A DNA stretch of 64,000 nt from Nocardioides sp. InS609-2 (GCF_023208195.1 NZ_CP060034.1:3782001-3846000); one strand, 5' to 3'; positions 1-8,009 are shown, counted from the first letter of the stretch. The notes: generated by a model from the letters alone, not told the origin. Made by a program: numbers and translations.

Positions 1-513
1 GCCTCGCGACGTGGCCGCGACGTGGAGGTACTGACCCGCCCACACCACGCCACCCGCATGGATCTGCAGCGGCCTCAGCACCAGCTTGCCGGCCTTGTCG
101 AGACGCGGTGTGACGAGCAGGACGTGGCGGTACTTCAACGTGTCGAGGTCGAGGAACGTCACCCGCGAGCCGTACGACACCCCGCCGATCACCTTGGAGT
201 ACCACGTCGCCACGAGCACCCGGCGGCCGCCGATGTCCTCGGTGTCGCTCGCGTCGGCGGACGTCGAGATGCCCTGCGGCCACCAGCGCACGTCGCGCCG
301 GTCGTAGGCGTCCCAGGTGATCGCCCGCGAGACCGCGCGGCCCAGCAGCCGGCCGAGCAGCGACTCCTTCGCCTGCCACTTCAGGCTTTCGAGCAGTCCG
401 TCGAGGCCGACCCGGCCACCCAGAACTCCGGCCAGCGCGTCGATCTCGGCGATGTTCTCCTCGGTGCGCACCAGGTGCACGCCGAAGGTCGGCTCGGCGG
501 GAGTTCCAGGCAT
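1..513 (-). CDS. Hypothetical protein (partial, C-terminus beyond window)
   Basis: The reverse strand is open from an ATG at 513 to the window edge, giving 171 codons without a stop. The protein begins MPGTPAEPTFGVHLVRTEE and has no signal peptide or membrane segment, so it is probably cytoplasmic. It contains a run of hydrophobic beta-like segments (VLVATWYSKVIGG, VTFLDLDTLKYRHVLLV). I do not recognise the family. It is divergent from the Nudix fusion gene, whose GTG start lies only 27 bases away, so the two genes share a very short promoter region. Codon usage looks like that of its neighbours. Confidence 0.75.
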   Translation of the reverse strand, partial: MPGTPAEPTFGVHLVRTEENIAEIDALAGVLGGRVGLDGLLESLKWQAKESLLGRLLGRAVSRAITWDAYDRRDVRWWPQGISTSADASDTEDIGGRRVLVATWYSKVIGGVSYGSRVTFLDLDTLKYRHVLLVTPRLDKAGKLVLRPLQIHAGGVVWAGQYLHVAATSRG

Positions 514-539
514 GGCGGCCACGTTAGTAGCGTGCTCCC

Positions 540-1790
540 GTGCAGACGGTGGTGGGCGCGGCGATCATCCGCGACGGACGCGTGCTGGCCGCGCGGCGTA
601 CGGCGCCACCCGAGGCCGCCGGCCGCTGGGAGTTCCCGGGCGGCAAGGTCGAGCCGGGCGAGGACCCTGACGACGCACTGGTGCGCGAGATCAGCGAGGA
701 GCTCGGCCTGACGGTGGCCGTCACCAGGTGGTTGGACCCGACGGTGCCGATCAGTGCGGCGTACGAGCTGCGTGTCGCGGTGTGCACAGCAGGGGCGGGG
801 AAGCCGGTTCCGACCGAGCACGATCGCGTGACCTGGCTGGGGATCGACGAGCTCGACGACGTCGACTGGCTCGAGCCCGACCTCCCCTTCTTGGCCGACG
901 TGCGCGAGGCCCTGCTCGACGGGGAGCCGCTCGAGGGCGGCAACGTTGGTGGGGCGGTGCGCATCGGCGCGACCGTACGACGACCCACCGGGCCGTGGAC
1001 ACCGGCCGCGCACGCCCTGCTGCACCACCTCGCCCGGACCGGGCTTCGCGGCGTGCCCCGCGTGCACGGCATCGACGAGCGAGGCCGCGAGATCCTCGAC
1101 TTCATGCCCGGTGAGGTGATCGACGTCGACTCCGAGCTGCTGTCGCCGGCGCGGTTGCACGACCTGGCGGCCTGGACGCGGGAGTTCCACGAGGCAACGG
1201 CCGGCTTCGACCACCCGGGCCCGTGGCGGATGTTCCCGGTCGGCCACACCGACCGGATCGGCCACAACGACCTCGGGCCGTACAACGTGGCCTTCGACGG
1301 AGACCAGGTCTCCGGCGTCTTCGACTGGGACATGGCCGGGCCCACCACGGTTGCCATGGAGCTGGCCTACCAGGCCTGGATCGCCGTCCCGCTCTTCCGT
1401 GAGATCCCGCCCGAGGTCGCGGCCGAACGCCTCACCGCGCTGGCCGAGGGCTACGGCGGTGTCACCGCTCGGGAGGTGCTCGACAACGTCGACCAGCGGG
1501 TCAGCGCCGCGGCCGACGGAGTGCGCGCGATGATCGAGTCCGGCGACCCGGGCGGTGCCGGGCTGGCTGCGGTTGGCGAGCCCGAACGGACCCTGCGCGC
1601 CCTGGCCGGCATGCGCGAGAGGCGGCCACAGATCGAGGAGATATTGGGCCGGCGAGAGGCATCTTCTTCGACGAGGACCACGCCCGCTTCGTGGCGAGGC
1701 GGCTGGTCGGTGACGGCTACGAGGCGACGGTCGCCCGCGAACGGCTGGCCGGCGAGGACGACGACGAGGACCACCCGTGGGCAGTCCTGA
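540..1790 (+). CDS. Nudix hydrolase fused to an aminoglycoside-phosphotransferase-like domain
   Basis: Two domains can be read. Residues 1-130 form a MutT-like Nudix domain with a complete Nudix box (GKVEPGEDPDDALVREISEE, then LGL), expected to hydrolyse nucleoside diphosphates linked to another moiety. Residues about 160-350 resemble an APH/choline-kinase fold, with a catalytic-loop-like IGHNDLGPYNVAF and a metal-site-like GVFDWDMAGP. Together they suggest a sanitising hydrolase joined to a small-molecule kinase; the substrate of the second domain is unknown. Translation starts at GTG 540. The last roughly 45 codons, from about 1650, look like out-of-frame translation because another frame carries the better protein there. 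The natural end may therefore be nearer 1650, with a frameshift possible. Confidence 0.75.
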   Translation: MQTVVGAAIIRDGRVLAARRTAPPEAAGRWEFPGGKVEPGEDPDDALVREISEELGLTVAVTRWLDPTVPISAAYELRVAVCTAGAGKPVPTEHDRVTWLGIDELDDVDWLEPDLPFLADVREALLDGEPLEGGNVGGAVRIGATVRRPTGPWTPAAHALLHHLARTGLRGVPRVHGIDERGREILDFMPGEVIDVDSELLSPARLHDLAAWTREFHEATAGFDHPGPWRMFPVGHTDRIGHNDLGPYNVAFDGDQVSGVFDWDMAGPTTVAMELAYQAWIAVPLFREIPPEVAAERLTALAEGYGGVTAREVLDNVDQRVSAAADGVRAMIESGDPGGAGLAAVGEPERTLRALAGMRERRPQIEEILGRREASSSTRTTPASWRGGWSVTATRRRSPANGWPARTTTRTTRGQS

Positions 1791-1930
1791 GCGACGCGCC
1801 GGTGCCCGTGCTCGAGCTCCTCGTCGACGAGTACGACGGCTGGCTCGATGCCGACGACGGCACCCCACCACTACCCGTCGTACCCCTCGACCTGCCCGCG
1901 GCACCCCTGCGGATCAAGCGGCCGCATTGA
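1691..1930 (+). CDS. Small acidic hypothetical protein overlapping the end of the Nudix fusion
   Basis: The frame ending at 1930 encodes a convincing acidic protein (VARRLVGDGYEATVARERLA, then GEDDDEDHPWAV, then VLELLVDEYDGWLDADDG). Protein-like sequence continues upstream of the first GTG (1691): codons from about 1658 read GIFFDEDHARF, which looks like a conserved N-terminus. No ATG, GTG or TTG is present in frame there, so the gene either uses ATC 1661 or ATT 1643, starts at GTG 1691 with GAGGA about 13 bases upstream, or was separated from its start by an indel. It overlaps the preceding gene by at least 100 bases in another frame. Family not recognised. Confidence 0.6.
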   Translation: MARRLVGDGYEATVARERLAGEDDDEDHPWAVLSDAPVPVLELLVDEYDGWLDADDGTPPLPVVPLDLPAAPLRIKRPH

Positions 1931-1960
1931 CTGTCGGTGAGCCTCAGTAGGCTCGACGCC

Positions 1961-2872
1961 ATGAGTGATACCCCCGCCCAGCGGTTGCTACTGGTCCATG
2001 CCCACCCCGACGACGAGTCCATCGGCACCGGCGCCACGATGGCGACCTACGTCGACCGCGGTGACGGCGTGACGCTGGTGACCTGCACGTCCGGCGAGAT
2101 GGGCGAGATCCTGGTGCCCGAGTGGGAGCACATGGCAGCCGACAAGGACGACACACTCGGCGAGCACCGGCGCGGCGAGCTCGAGACGGCGATGAAGGAG
2201 CTCGGGATCACCGACCACCGCTGGCTCGGCGGCCCCGGTCACTTCCGCGACTCCGGCATGAAGTGGCACGAGGACGGCCACGCCGTCGCCGCCGATGACA
2301 CCCACGACAACGCGTTCGCCAACGCCGACCTCACCGAGGCGGCCGACCTGCTGGTCGAGATCATCCGCGAGGTGCGCCCGCAGGTCGTCGTCACCTACGA
2401 CCAGTTCGGCGGTTACGGCCACCCCGACCACATCCAGGCCCACCGCGTCGCGATGTACGCCGTCCAGCTGGCCGCCGTGCCGTCCTACCGTCTCGACCTG
2501 GGCGAGCCCCACGACGTCGCCAAGGTCTACTGGACCGCGATGAGCGAGAGCCGGATGCGCGAGAGCCTGCGCAAGCTGCGCGAGGACGGCGACACCGAGA
2601 CGTTCGAGGGTATGGAGCCCGACGGCGACCTCGGGCCGTTCGTCACGGCCGACGAGCTGCTCACGGCCAGCGTCGACGGCTCGGCCGTCGTCGACCGCAA
2701 GATGGCGTCGCTCGCCGCCCACCGATCCCAGGTCGCCCCCGACGGCTTCTTCTTCTCCGGCGCCGAGAGCGGGCACGCCTTCTGGGGCGAGGAGTTCTTC
2801 CGCCTCGCGAAGGGCACCACGGGTCCGCTCGGTGACGCAGGCCTCGAGACGGATCTCTTCGCAGGCTTGTGA
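1961..2872 (+). CDS. mshB: N-acetyl-1-D-myo-inositol-2-amino-2-deoxy-alpha-D-glucopyranoside deacetylase
   Basis: This 303-residue cytoplasmic zinc deacetylase removes the acetyl group from GlcNAc-Ins, the second step of mycothiol synthesis. The LmbE/PIG-L family motif is present near the N-terminus (LLLVHAHPDDESIGTGATMA), giving the His and Asp zinc ligands and the catalytic Asp; the third ligand is in GYGHPDHIQAHR. The length matches MshB. I chose ATG 1961 because the AHPDDE motif then sits at the expected distance from the N-terminus; an in-frame GTG at 1937 would add eight residues with no homologous character. The stop overlaps the start of the next membrane-protein gene, so the two are probably translationally coupled. 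Mycothiol is the actinobacterial low-molecular-weight thiol. Confidence 0.93.
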   Translation: MSDTPAQRLLLVHAHPDDESIGTGATMATYVDRGDGVTLVTCTSGEMGEILVPEWEHMAADKDDTLGEHRRGELETAMKELGITDHRWLGGPGHFRDSGMKWHEDGHAVAADDTHDNAFANADLTEAADLLVEIIREVRPQVVVTYDQFGGYGHPDHIQAHRVAMYAVQLAAVPSYRLDLGEPHDVAKVYWTAMSESRMRESLRKLREDGDTETFEGMEPDGDLGPFVTADELLTASVDGSAVVDRKMASLAAHRSQVAPDGFFFSGAESGHAFWGEEFFRLAKGTTGPLGDAGLETDLFAGL

Positions 2873-3219
2873 CGAACAGGGCGTGGCTGGTGCTCCCGGT
2901 CTTCGTGCTGGGTGCCACCACGGCGTACGCCGCGGTGCTGCTGCATTCCCGCTGGTGGGGGCTGGCCCTCGGGCTGGCCGCCTGCGCCTGTCTGCTGGGC
3001 GCGCTGCCGGGTCGCTGGTGGGGCCGGCTCGCCTTCGCGCTCGGCTGGGTGATCGTGGTCGGGCGGGCGTCGATCCCTCGCGCCGAGGGTGACTATCTGG
3101 TGGCCGCCGACGCCACCGGATATACGTTCCTGGTGGCCACCCTGGTCGTGGTGACGGGCTCGCTGGTGACGCTGGACAGGCCCCGCGTCGATCGGGGAAA
3201 TCAAAGGCCGCCCGCCTAG
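2869..3219 (+). CDS. Small membrane protein downstream of mshB (DUF6113-like)
   Basis: A 116-residue protein starts at GTG 2869 and overlaps the mshB stop by four bases. It has four hydrophobic segments (about residues 6-25, 29-45, 52-65 and 82-100) and a short polar C-terminus, so it is an integral membrane protein. A small membrane protein follows mshB in many actinobacteria, and I believe the family is DUF6113; that assignment is from memory. No catalytic motif is visible. Function unknown; operon membership with mshB is the main clue. Confidence 0.8.
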   Translation: MTNRAWLVLPVFVLGATTAYAAVLLHSRWWGLALGLAACACLLGALPGRWWGRLAFALGWVIVVGRASIPRAEGDYLVAADATGYTFLVATLVVVTGSLVTLDRPRVDRGNQRPPA

Positions 3220-3228
3220 ACTCTCGGC

Positions 3229-4974
3229 GTGTTCGAGACCCAGCCAGCTGCTGCCAAGGAGAAGGCCGGAGCCCGCGTCGTGACGCTGCTCCTGCTCGGG
3301 CTCGTCCTGCTCGCAGGCGGTGCCTACGCCCTATTGCACGAGATGGCCGGCGACAAGGTGCCCCGGCGCACGACGATTTCCGGGGTCGACATCGGCGGTC
3401 AGCGCCAGGACCGGGCGGCCGTCGTACTCGAGCGTGGGCTCGCCGAGCGGGCCGCTGCACCGATCAACGTCAGCGTCAACGGTCAGCCGAGCACCGTCAC
3501 TCCTGCAGAGGCCGGGTTAGCCGTCGACTACGAGGCATCGGTCGCCGACGCCGGTGGGGGCGACAGCTGGTCGCCCGCCCGCCTCTGGGACTACTACACC
3601 GGCGGCGACGGGCTCGAGGCCAAGGTCACGGTCGACGAGACCGCGATGACCACGCTGGTCGACACCCTGGGCAGCGAGGTCGGCGCCAAGGCCCGCGAGG
3701 GCAAGGTCAAGTTCAAGAACGGCGAGGTCAAGACCCGCCAGCCCCGCACCGGCACCGGCCTCGACCCGACCGCCGTGCGCGATGCGCTGACCGGCGCCTA
3801 CCTCGACGAGGGCGCGTCCGCCGAGGTCGAGCTGGTCGACGTACAGCCCGAGATCGACGCGGCCGACGTGCAGCAGGCGCTCACGACGTTCGCCAACCCG
3901 GCGGTGTCCGAGCCGGTGACCCTCACCTTCGACTCGTCTACGATCAAGCTGCTGCCGCGCAACTACACCGAGGCACTCTCGATGGTGCCTGCCGACGGCG
4001 TACTCGTGCCGCAGCTCGACGCCGCCAAGCTCGCCGAGCTCGTGCAGACTCGCGTCGGCGCGGCCGACGCGCCGGTCGACGCCACCGTCGCCCTCGTCGA
4101 TGGCTCGCCCAAGGTCATCCCCGACAAGCCCGGCGTGAGCTTCGACGAGGCGCAGATCGACGCGGCGTTCCTCGGTCTCGCCGCCGCGCCTCCCGGCCAG
4201 CGCAGCCTGGCCGTTACGGCGACCGTCGCCGAGGCCGGCTTCACCACCAAGATGGCGCGCCAGCTCGAGATCAAGGAACGGGTCTCGACGTTCACGACCT
4301 ACTACCCCTACGCCGAGTACCGCAACGTCAACATCGGCCGGGCTGCCGAGTTGGTCGACGGCACCGTGCTGAAGCCGGGGGAGACGTTCTCGCTCAACGA
4401 CACCGTCGGCGAGCGCACCGCCGCCAACGGCTTCACCGAGGGCTTCATCATCAGCAACGGCATCTTCAAGGAAGACCTCGGCGGCGGCGTCTCGCAGATG
4501 GCGACCACGACGTTCAACGCGATGTTCTTCGCCGGCCTCAAGGACGTCGAGCACAAGCCGCACAGCTTCTACATCGACCGCTACCCCGTCGGCCGCGAGG
4601 CCACCGTGGCTTGGGGTGCGATCGACCTGAAGTTCCAGAACGACACCCCGTACGGCGTCCTGGTCCACGCCAACGTCACCCCGGCGACGAGCAGCTCGTC
4701 GGGCGTTGTGACCGTGAGCATGTACTCCACCAAGACGTGGGACATCACCACCAGCACCTCTGACCGCTACAACCTCACGCCGGAGAAGACCCGCACCCTG
4801 AACACCGAGGACTGCTACCCCAACGACGGGTACGGCGGCTTCGAGGTCGACGTGAAGCGGTTCTTCCGCAAGCCCGGACAGAGCGCGCTCGACCACTCCG
4901 AGAACTTCAACACGACGTACACGCCCTCCGACACGGTGATCTGCAAGCCGCCCCCGGAGACCCCGTCGCCGTAA
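3229..4974 (+). CDS. VanW family envelope protein with peptidoglycan-binding-like repeats
   Basis: This 581-residue protein has one N-terminal transmembrane anchor (about residues 17-37) followed by a long extracytoplasmic part. Residues about 45-340 hold two PG_binding_4-like repeats (each with a Dxxxx...R/K-G-TGLDP or PGVSFDE type segment). Residues about 370-500 form the VanW domain, recognisable from VLKPGETFSLNDTVGERTA and the GGGVSQMATTTFNA motif. Family members are cell-wall associated; VanW was named from vancomycin-resistance clusters, but its biochemical role is not established. Start is GTG 3229, nine bases after the preceding stop, so it is likely in the mshB operon. Confidence 0.88.
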   Translation: MFETQPAAAKEKAGARVVTLLLLGLVLLAGGAYALLHEMAGDKVPRRTTISGVDIGGQRQDRAAVVLERGLAERAAAPINVSVNGQPSTVTPAEAGLAVDYEASVADAGGGDSWSPARLWDYYTGGDGLEAKVTVDETAMTTLVDTLGSEVGAKAREGKVKFKNGEVKTRQPRTGTGLDPTAVRDALTGAYLDEGASAEVELVDVQPEIDAADVQQALTTFANPAVSEPVTLTFDSSTIKLLPRNYTEALSMVPADGVLVPQLDAAKLAELVQTRVGAADAPVDATVALVDGSPKVIPDKPGVSFDEAQIDAAFLGLAAAPPGQRSLAVTATVAEAGFTTKMARQLEIKERVSTFTTYYPYAEYRNVNIGRAAELVDGTVLKPGETFSLNDTVGERTAANGFTEGFIISNGIFKEDLGGGVSQMATTTFNAMFFAGLKDVEHKPHSFYIDRYPVGREATVAWGAIDLKFQNDTPYGVLVHANVTPATSSSSGVVTVSMYSTKTWDITTSTSDRYNLTPEKTRTLNTEDCYPNDGYGGFEVDVKRFFRKPGQSALDHSENFNTTYTPSDTVICKPPPETPSP

Positions 4975-5003
4975 CCGCAGACCCCAGCACGCGTTGACCC
5001 GTC

Positions 5004-5807
5004 ATGCGCCGACTGACGGGTCTCCTTGCCGCCGTACTGCTCGCTGCTGGCCTGCTCAGTCTGAACAGTGCCCCGGCGACTGCCACGACCGGTGACCCGA
5101 TCGGGTCCAACGACTGGAGCTGCCGGCCGAGCGCCGAGAAGCCGCAGCCCGTCGTGCTCGTGCACGGCACGTTCGGTGACCGCCGCAGCCTGCTCGACCG
5201 GATCTCCTTCCGGATCAAGCAGGCCGGGTTCTGTGTCTACTCCCTCGACTACGGCACGCGGGCGACCGGCCCGATCGAGGAGTCGGCGGCCCAGCTCTCG
5301 ACGTTCGTGGACCGAGTGCTGGCATCGACGGGTGCCTCGAAGGTGAGCCTGGTCGGGCACTCGCAGGGCGGCATGATGCCGCGCTACTACATCAGGTTCC
5401 TCGGCGGTGCGGCCAAGGTCGACGACCTCGTCGGGCTGGCGCCGTCCAACCACGGCACCTACAACTCCGCGCTGCTGGCGCCGAGCGCGGGCTTCTGCTT
5501 CTCGTGCACGCAGCAGGCGTCCGACGCAGCCTTTATCACGGCGCTGAACTCCGGTGACGAGACACCCGGCGACGTCAGCTACACCAACGTCGTCACCCGG
5601 TACGACCTCGTGGTCAACCCCTACCTCTCGGGCTACCTTGCGGCAGGCCCGCAGGTCACCAACGTGACACTGCAGGACCGTTGCGCGCTCGACGTCGCCG
5701 ACCACCTGCAGATCCCGCAGGACGGACCGGCCATCGAGTGGACCCTCGACGCGCTGACCCGGCCCGGTCCTGCGGACGCGGCGTTCCGGCCGTCCTGCCT
5801 GCCCTGA
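5004..5807 (+). CDS. Secreted triacylglycerol lipase/esterase (alpha/beta hydrolase)
   Basis: A 267-residue precursor starts at ATG 5004. Residues 1-28 are a Sec signal peptide ending near PATAT. The mature protein shows the lipase core: oxyanion-loop VVLVHGTFGD, nucleophile elbow GHSQGGMMPRYY with Ser in GxSxG, and late Asp/His candidates (YDLVVNPY and VADHLQIP). It resembles the secreted lipases of the EstA/LipA subfamily found in Bacillus and Streptomyces, so the likely job is extracellular hydrolysis of short or medium acyl esters. Several Cys residues (for example FCFSC) could form disulfides. It is convergent with aspS, seven bases away. Confidence 0.87.
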   Translation: MRRLTGLLAAVLLAAGLLSLNSAPATATTGDPIGSNDWSCRPSAEKPQPVVLVHGTFGDRRSLLDRISFRIKQAGFCVYSLDYGTRATGPIEESAAQLSTFVDRVLASTGASKVSLVGHSQGGMMPRYYIRFLGGAAKVDDLVGLAPSNHGTYNSALLAPSAGFCFSCTQQASDAAFITALNSGDETPGDVSYTNVVTRYDLVVNPYLSGYLAAGPQVTNVTLQDRCALDVADHLQIPQDGPAIEWTLDALTRPGPADAAFRPSCLP

Positions 5808-5814
5808 CCCGGTC

Positions 5815-7161
5815 TCAGGGCGCCAGCCGGTTGAGGTCGCGCGGGAACAGCGTGACCTCGCGGATGTTGGCCGCCTCGACCAGCCGCGCCACCCAGCGCT
5901 CCAGGCCGATCGCGAAGCCACCGTGTGGCGGGATGCCGCGCCGGAACGCCTCGACGTACGACGCGTAGGGCGCATACGGGTAGCCGCGCGCCTCCAGCGT
6001 GGCGACGTAGTCGGCGTACCTGTGCAGGCGTTGCGCACCGCTCACCAGCTCGAGCCCACGGAAGATCAGGTCGAAGCTGCGTGACCAGTGCGGCTCGTCG
6101 GGGTCGGGGTGGCTGTAGAACGCCCGGCTCGCGGTCGGGTAGCCCTCGACGACCACGAAGTCGCTGCCGTGCTCGCGCATCGCCCACTCACCCAGCGCGC
6201 GTTCGTGCCCGGGGTTGAGGTCGGGCTCGTCTTCAGGTGCGCCGGCGATCTCGAGTGCCTCGCGGAAGTGCAGCACCGGGAACTCCGCCGGCACCTCGGG
6301 CACCGTGATGCCGAGCCGCTCCACGGCGTCGCCCGCGCGCTCGTGGATGCCTCTGACCATGCCGGCGACCGTGTCGCGCAGGCACGCGATGACGTCGCGA
6401 TGGTCACGGATGAACCCGAGCTCGACGTCGAGCGAGACGTACTCCGCGAGGTGGCGCACCGTGTCGTGCGGCTCTGCGCGGAACACCGGCCCGACCTCGT
6501 AGACCCGCTCGAAGACGCCCACCAGCTGCTGCTTGAAGAACTGCGGGCTCTGCGCGAGGTACGCCGGCCGGCCGAAGTAGTCGACCGCGAACACGTTCGC
6601 CCCGCTCTCCGTGGCCGACTCGACCAGCTTGGGGGAGTGCACCTCGGTGAATCCCGTCGCGTCGAGCGAGGCGCGGAAGCCGTGCAGCGACGCGGCCGCC
6701 AGCTCCCACTTCGCCCGCTGTATCGGGTGCCGCCACGTGGTCGCGGCGTGGTCGAGCAGGGTCGGCAGACTGGCGTCGAGGGTCGGCCGCCACAGCTCGA
6801 CGGCCGGGGTGTCGGCCGGCTCGCTTAGCGCGGTGACCGTGGCTTCGGTGACCTCGATGCCGCCCGGCGCCTGCGCGTTGGCCGTGGCCACGCCGTGCAC
6901 CTCGATCGGCGTCTCCTCCGGCGGCACCTCGGTGCCGGCCGGCAGGACGACCTGCGCGAGCCCCGCCCGGTCGCGGACGATCAGGAACGTGACCCGCGCC
7001 AGCTCGCGGCGCCGGTGCACCCACCCCTGCAACAGGACGGCAGAGCCCGGCTCGGCCGAGGGCAGGGCGGTGGTGAGAATGCGTTCGTCGCCGCTGGTTG
7101 AGGTGCGAGCGGAGCGAGCCTCGAAACCGAGGCGGGCGGATGATTCGGGGATGGGTCTCAT
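5815..7161 (-). CDS. aspS: Aspartyl-tRNA synthetase, short archaeal-type (possibly non-discriminating)
   Basis: The 448-residue class II synthetase charges tRNA-Asp, or both tRNA-Asp and tRNA-Asn if non-discriminating. It has an N-terminal OB anticodon-binding domain (LLQGWVHRRREL...) and the catalytic core with motif-like segments LAQSPQFFKQQL, VGPVFRAEPHDTVRHL and the ATP-site motif 3 GGFAIGLERWVARL. It lacks the GAD insertion of bacterial AspRS, so it is the archaeal/eukaryotic-type form; QSPQ favours AspRS over AsnRS. ATG 7161 is supported by an exact Shine-Dalgarno (CTGGAGGT, 7173-7166) that is mirrored in the leader. Residues about 12-23 are encoded by a repeat-like element. A T-box leader lies upstream. 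Confidence 0.87.
   Translation of the reverse strand: MRPIPESSARLGFEARSARTSTSGDERILTTALPSAEPGSAVLLQGWVHRRRELARVTFLIVRDRAGLAQVVLPAGTEVPPEETPIEVHGVATANAQAPGGIEVTEATVTALSEPADTPAVELWRPTLDASLPTLLDHAATTWRHPIQRAKWELAAASLHGFRASLDATGFTEVHSPKLVESATESGANVFAVDYFGRPAYLAQSPQFFKQQLVGVFERVYEVGPVFRAEPHDTVRHLAEYVSLDVELGFIRDHRDVIACLRDTVAGMVRGIHERAGDAVERLGITVPEVPAEFPVLHFREALEIAGAPEDEPDLNPGHERALGEWAMREHGSDFVVVEGYPTASRAFYSHPDPDEPHWSRSFDLIFRGLELVSGAQRLHRYADYVATLEARGYPYAPYASYVEAFRRGIPPHGGFAIGLERWVARLVEAANIREVTLFPRDLNRLAP
7095..7128. repeat. REP-like actinobacterial repeat inside the aspS coding region
   Basis: The segment beginning GGTTGAGGTGCGAGC and ending GAGCCTCGAAACC resembles a repeat I recall being scattered in many high-GC actinobacterial genomes (GGTTGAGG...GCGAGC...CGAAACC). 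Its two ends are imperfectly complementary. Here it lies in frame inside the 5' part of aspS and encodes about residues 12-23. The recollection of the repeat family is from memory; the position and sequence are seen directly. Confidence 0.5.
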
Positions 7162-7403
7162 GATTACCTCCAGTGGCTGCTTGGATCGGCTCCTCGCAGC
7201 TCGACCGGAGGCGCACGGCCCGCTTGCTCTCAGGGCCGCCCCGGTCTCGCGCTTCGGAGCCAAAGCCCTGGAGGTGTGGGCGGGGGCAAAGTCGCGGTGC
7301 CACCACACCTTCGCCGGAGTGACTCCGGCCTCTCGTCGGTACGCCGGACGCGCGGGCCGCGTTCGCTGTCTCCAGCCGAGGGGTGTCAGTCCTCACGCGA
7401 GCC
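7162..7403 (-). promoter_or_regulatory. T-box leader of aspS, apparently tRNA-Asp specific and translational
   Basis: On the minus strand a -10 box TAGAAT (7415-7410) precedes a leader of about 240 nt. Near its 5' end GAGG/CCUC can close a short hairpin whose loop carries GAC followed by A (GAC at 7387-7385), matching an ultrashort Stem I with an Asp codon. The conserved T-box core AGGTGTGGTGGCACCGCG lies at 7310-7293, and AGGTGTGG can pair with CCACACCT just downstream to form the tRNA-stabilised antisequestrator. The overlapping segment ACCTCCAG (7275-7268) is exactly complementary to the Shine-Dalgarno CTGGAGGT (7173-7166). Uncharged tRNA would therefore free the ribosome site. Confidence 0.82.
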
Positions 7404-7442
7404 ACTCACATTCTAGGCCGATGCGCAGCCCCCTCGCGAACG

Positions 7443-8009
7443 TCAGGGTGTCGCGACGTCCAGAAGACGGCGCAGATAGGCCGGTCTCGGGTCTCCGATC
7501 ACCGGGTCATCTGGCAGCGTGCGTCGCACCTGGCCGTGGCCGACGTACAGGCTGTAGACGATGCGCGCCTGGACGGCGGCGCGCGAGGGGGTCAGGCCCA
7601 GCTCGCGAAAGAGGCGCTCGAGGAAAGCGATGCGGGCGATGGAAACGCGCTCGACGACCGGGCCGACCACCGGGTCGTCGATCCGGGTGACCAGGGCGGA
7701 CTCGATGGGGCTGTCGACGAGGTCGCCGAATGACGTCTCGAACAGTGCCCGCAGGCGCGCCCGCGGATCGTCGACGTCGTCGAGTGCCGCGACGACCTCG
7801 GTCGTGCCCTCCCGCTCCCAGAGCTCCAGGGCAGCCGCGACCAGGGCCGACCGGTCGGCGAAGTGCCAGTAGAAGCTGCCTTTGGTCACGCCCAGTTCGC
7901 TGGCGAGGGTCTCGACCTTGACTGCGTCGACACCGCCGGAGCTTATGCGCGCCAGTGCCGCTCGCGCCCAGACAGCCGCGCTGAGGCTGTTGGCAGTCAC
8001 CATGTCCAT
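7443..8009 (-). CDS. TetR family transcriptional regulator
   Basis: This 188-residue regulator has an N-terminal TetR helix-turn-helix (residues about 15-60, with VETLASELGVTKGSFYWHFA) and a variable ligand-binding C-terminal domain. It is divergent from a molybdopterin-dependent oxidoreductase gene, with starts only about 20 bases apart. Two copies of CCATAC-N6-GTA(T/C)GG span the two starts and probably are its operators, so it most likely represses itself and the oxidoreductase. Start choice is uncertain: ATG 8009 or ATG 8003, neither with a clear Shine-Dalgarno, and the first operator overlaps 8009. Confidence 0.85.
   Translation of the reverse strand: MDMVTANSLSAAVWARAALARISSGGVDAVKVETLASELGVTKGSFYWHFADRSALVAAALELWEREGTTEVVAALDDVDDPRARLRALFETSFGDLVDSPIESALVTRIDDPVVGPVVERVSIARIAFLERLFRELGLTPSRAAVQARIVYSLYVGHGQVRRTLPDDPVIGDPRPAYLRRLLDVATP

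Noticed and set aside
381..1904. Long minus-strand frame opposite the Nudix fusion gene
   Set aside because: Arg/Gly/Pro-rich composition and no domain; the plus strand carries recognisable Nudix and phosphotransferase motifs.
7162..7308. N-terminal extension of AspRS starting inside the leader
   Set aside because: The extra residues would be translated from the T-box core and sequestrator; ATG 7161 has a matching Shine-Dalgarno.
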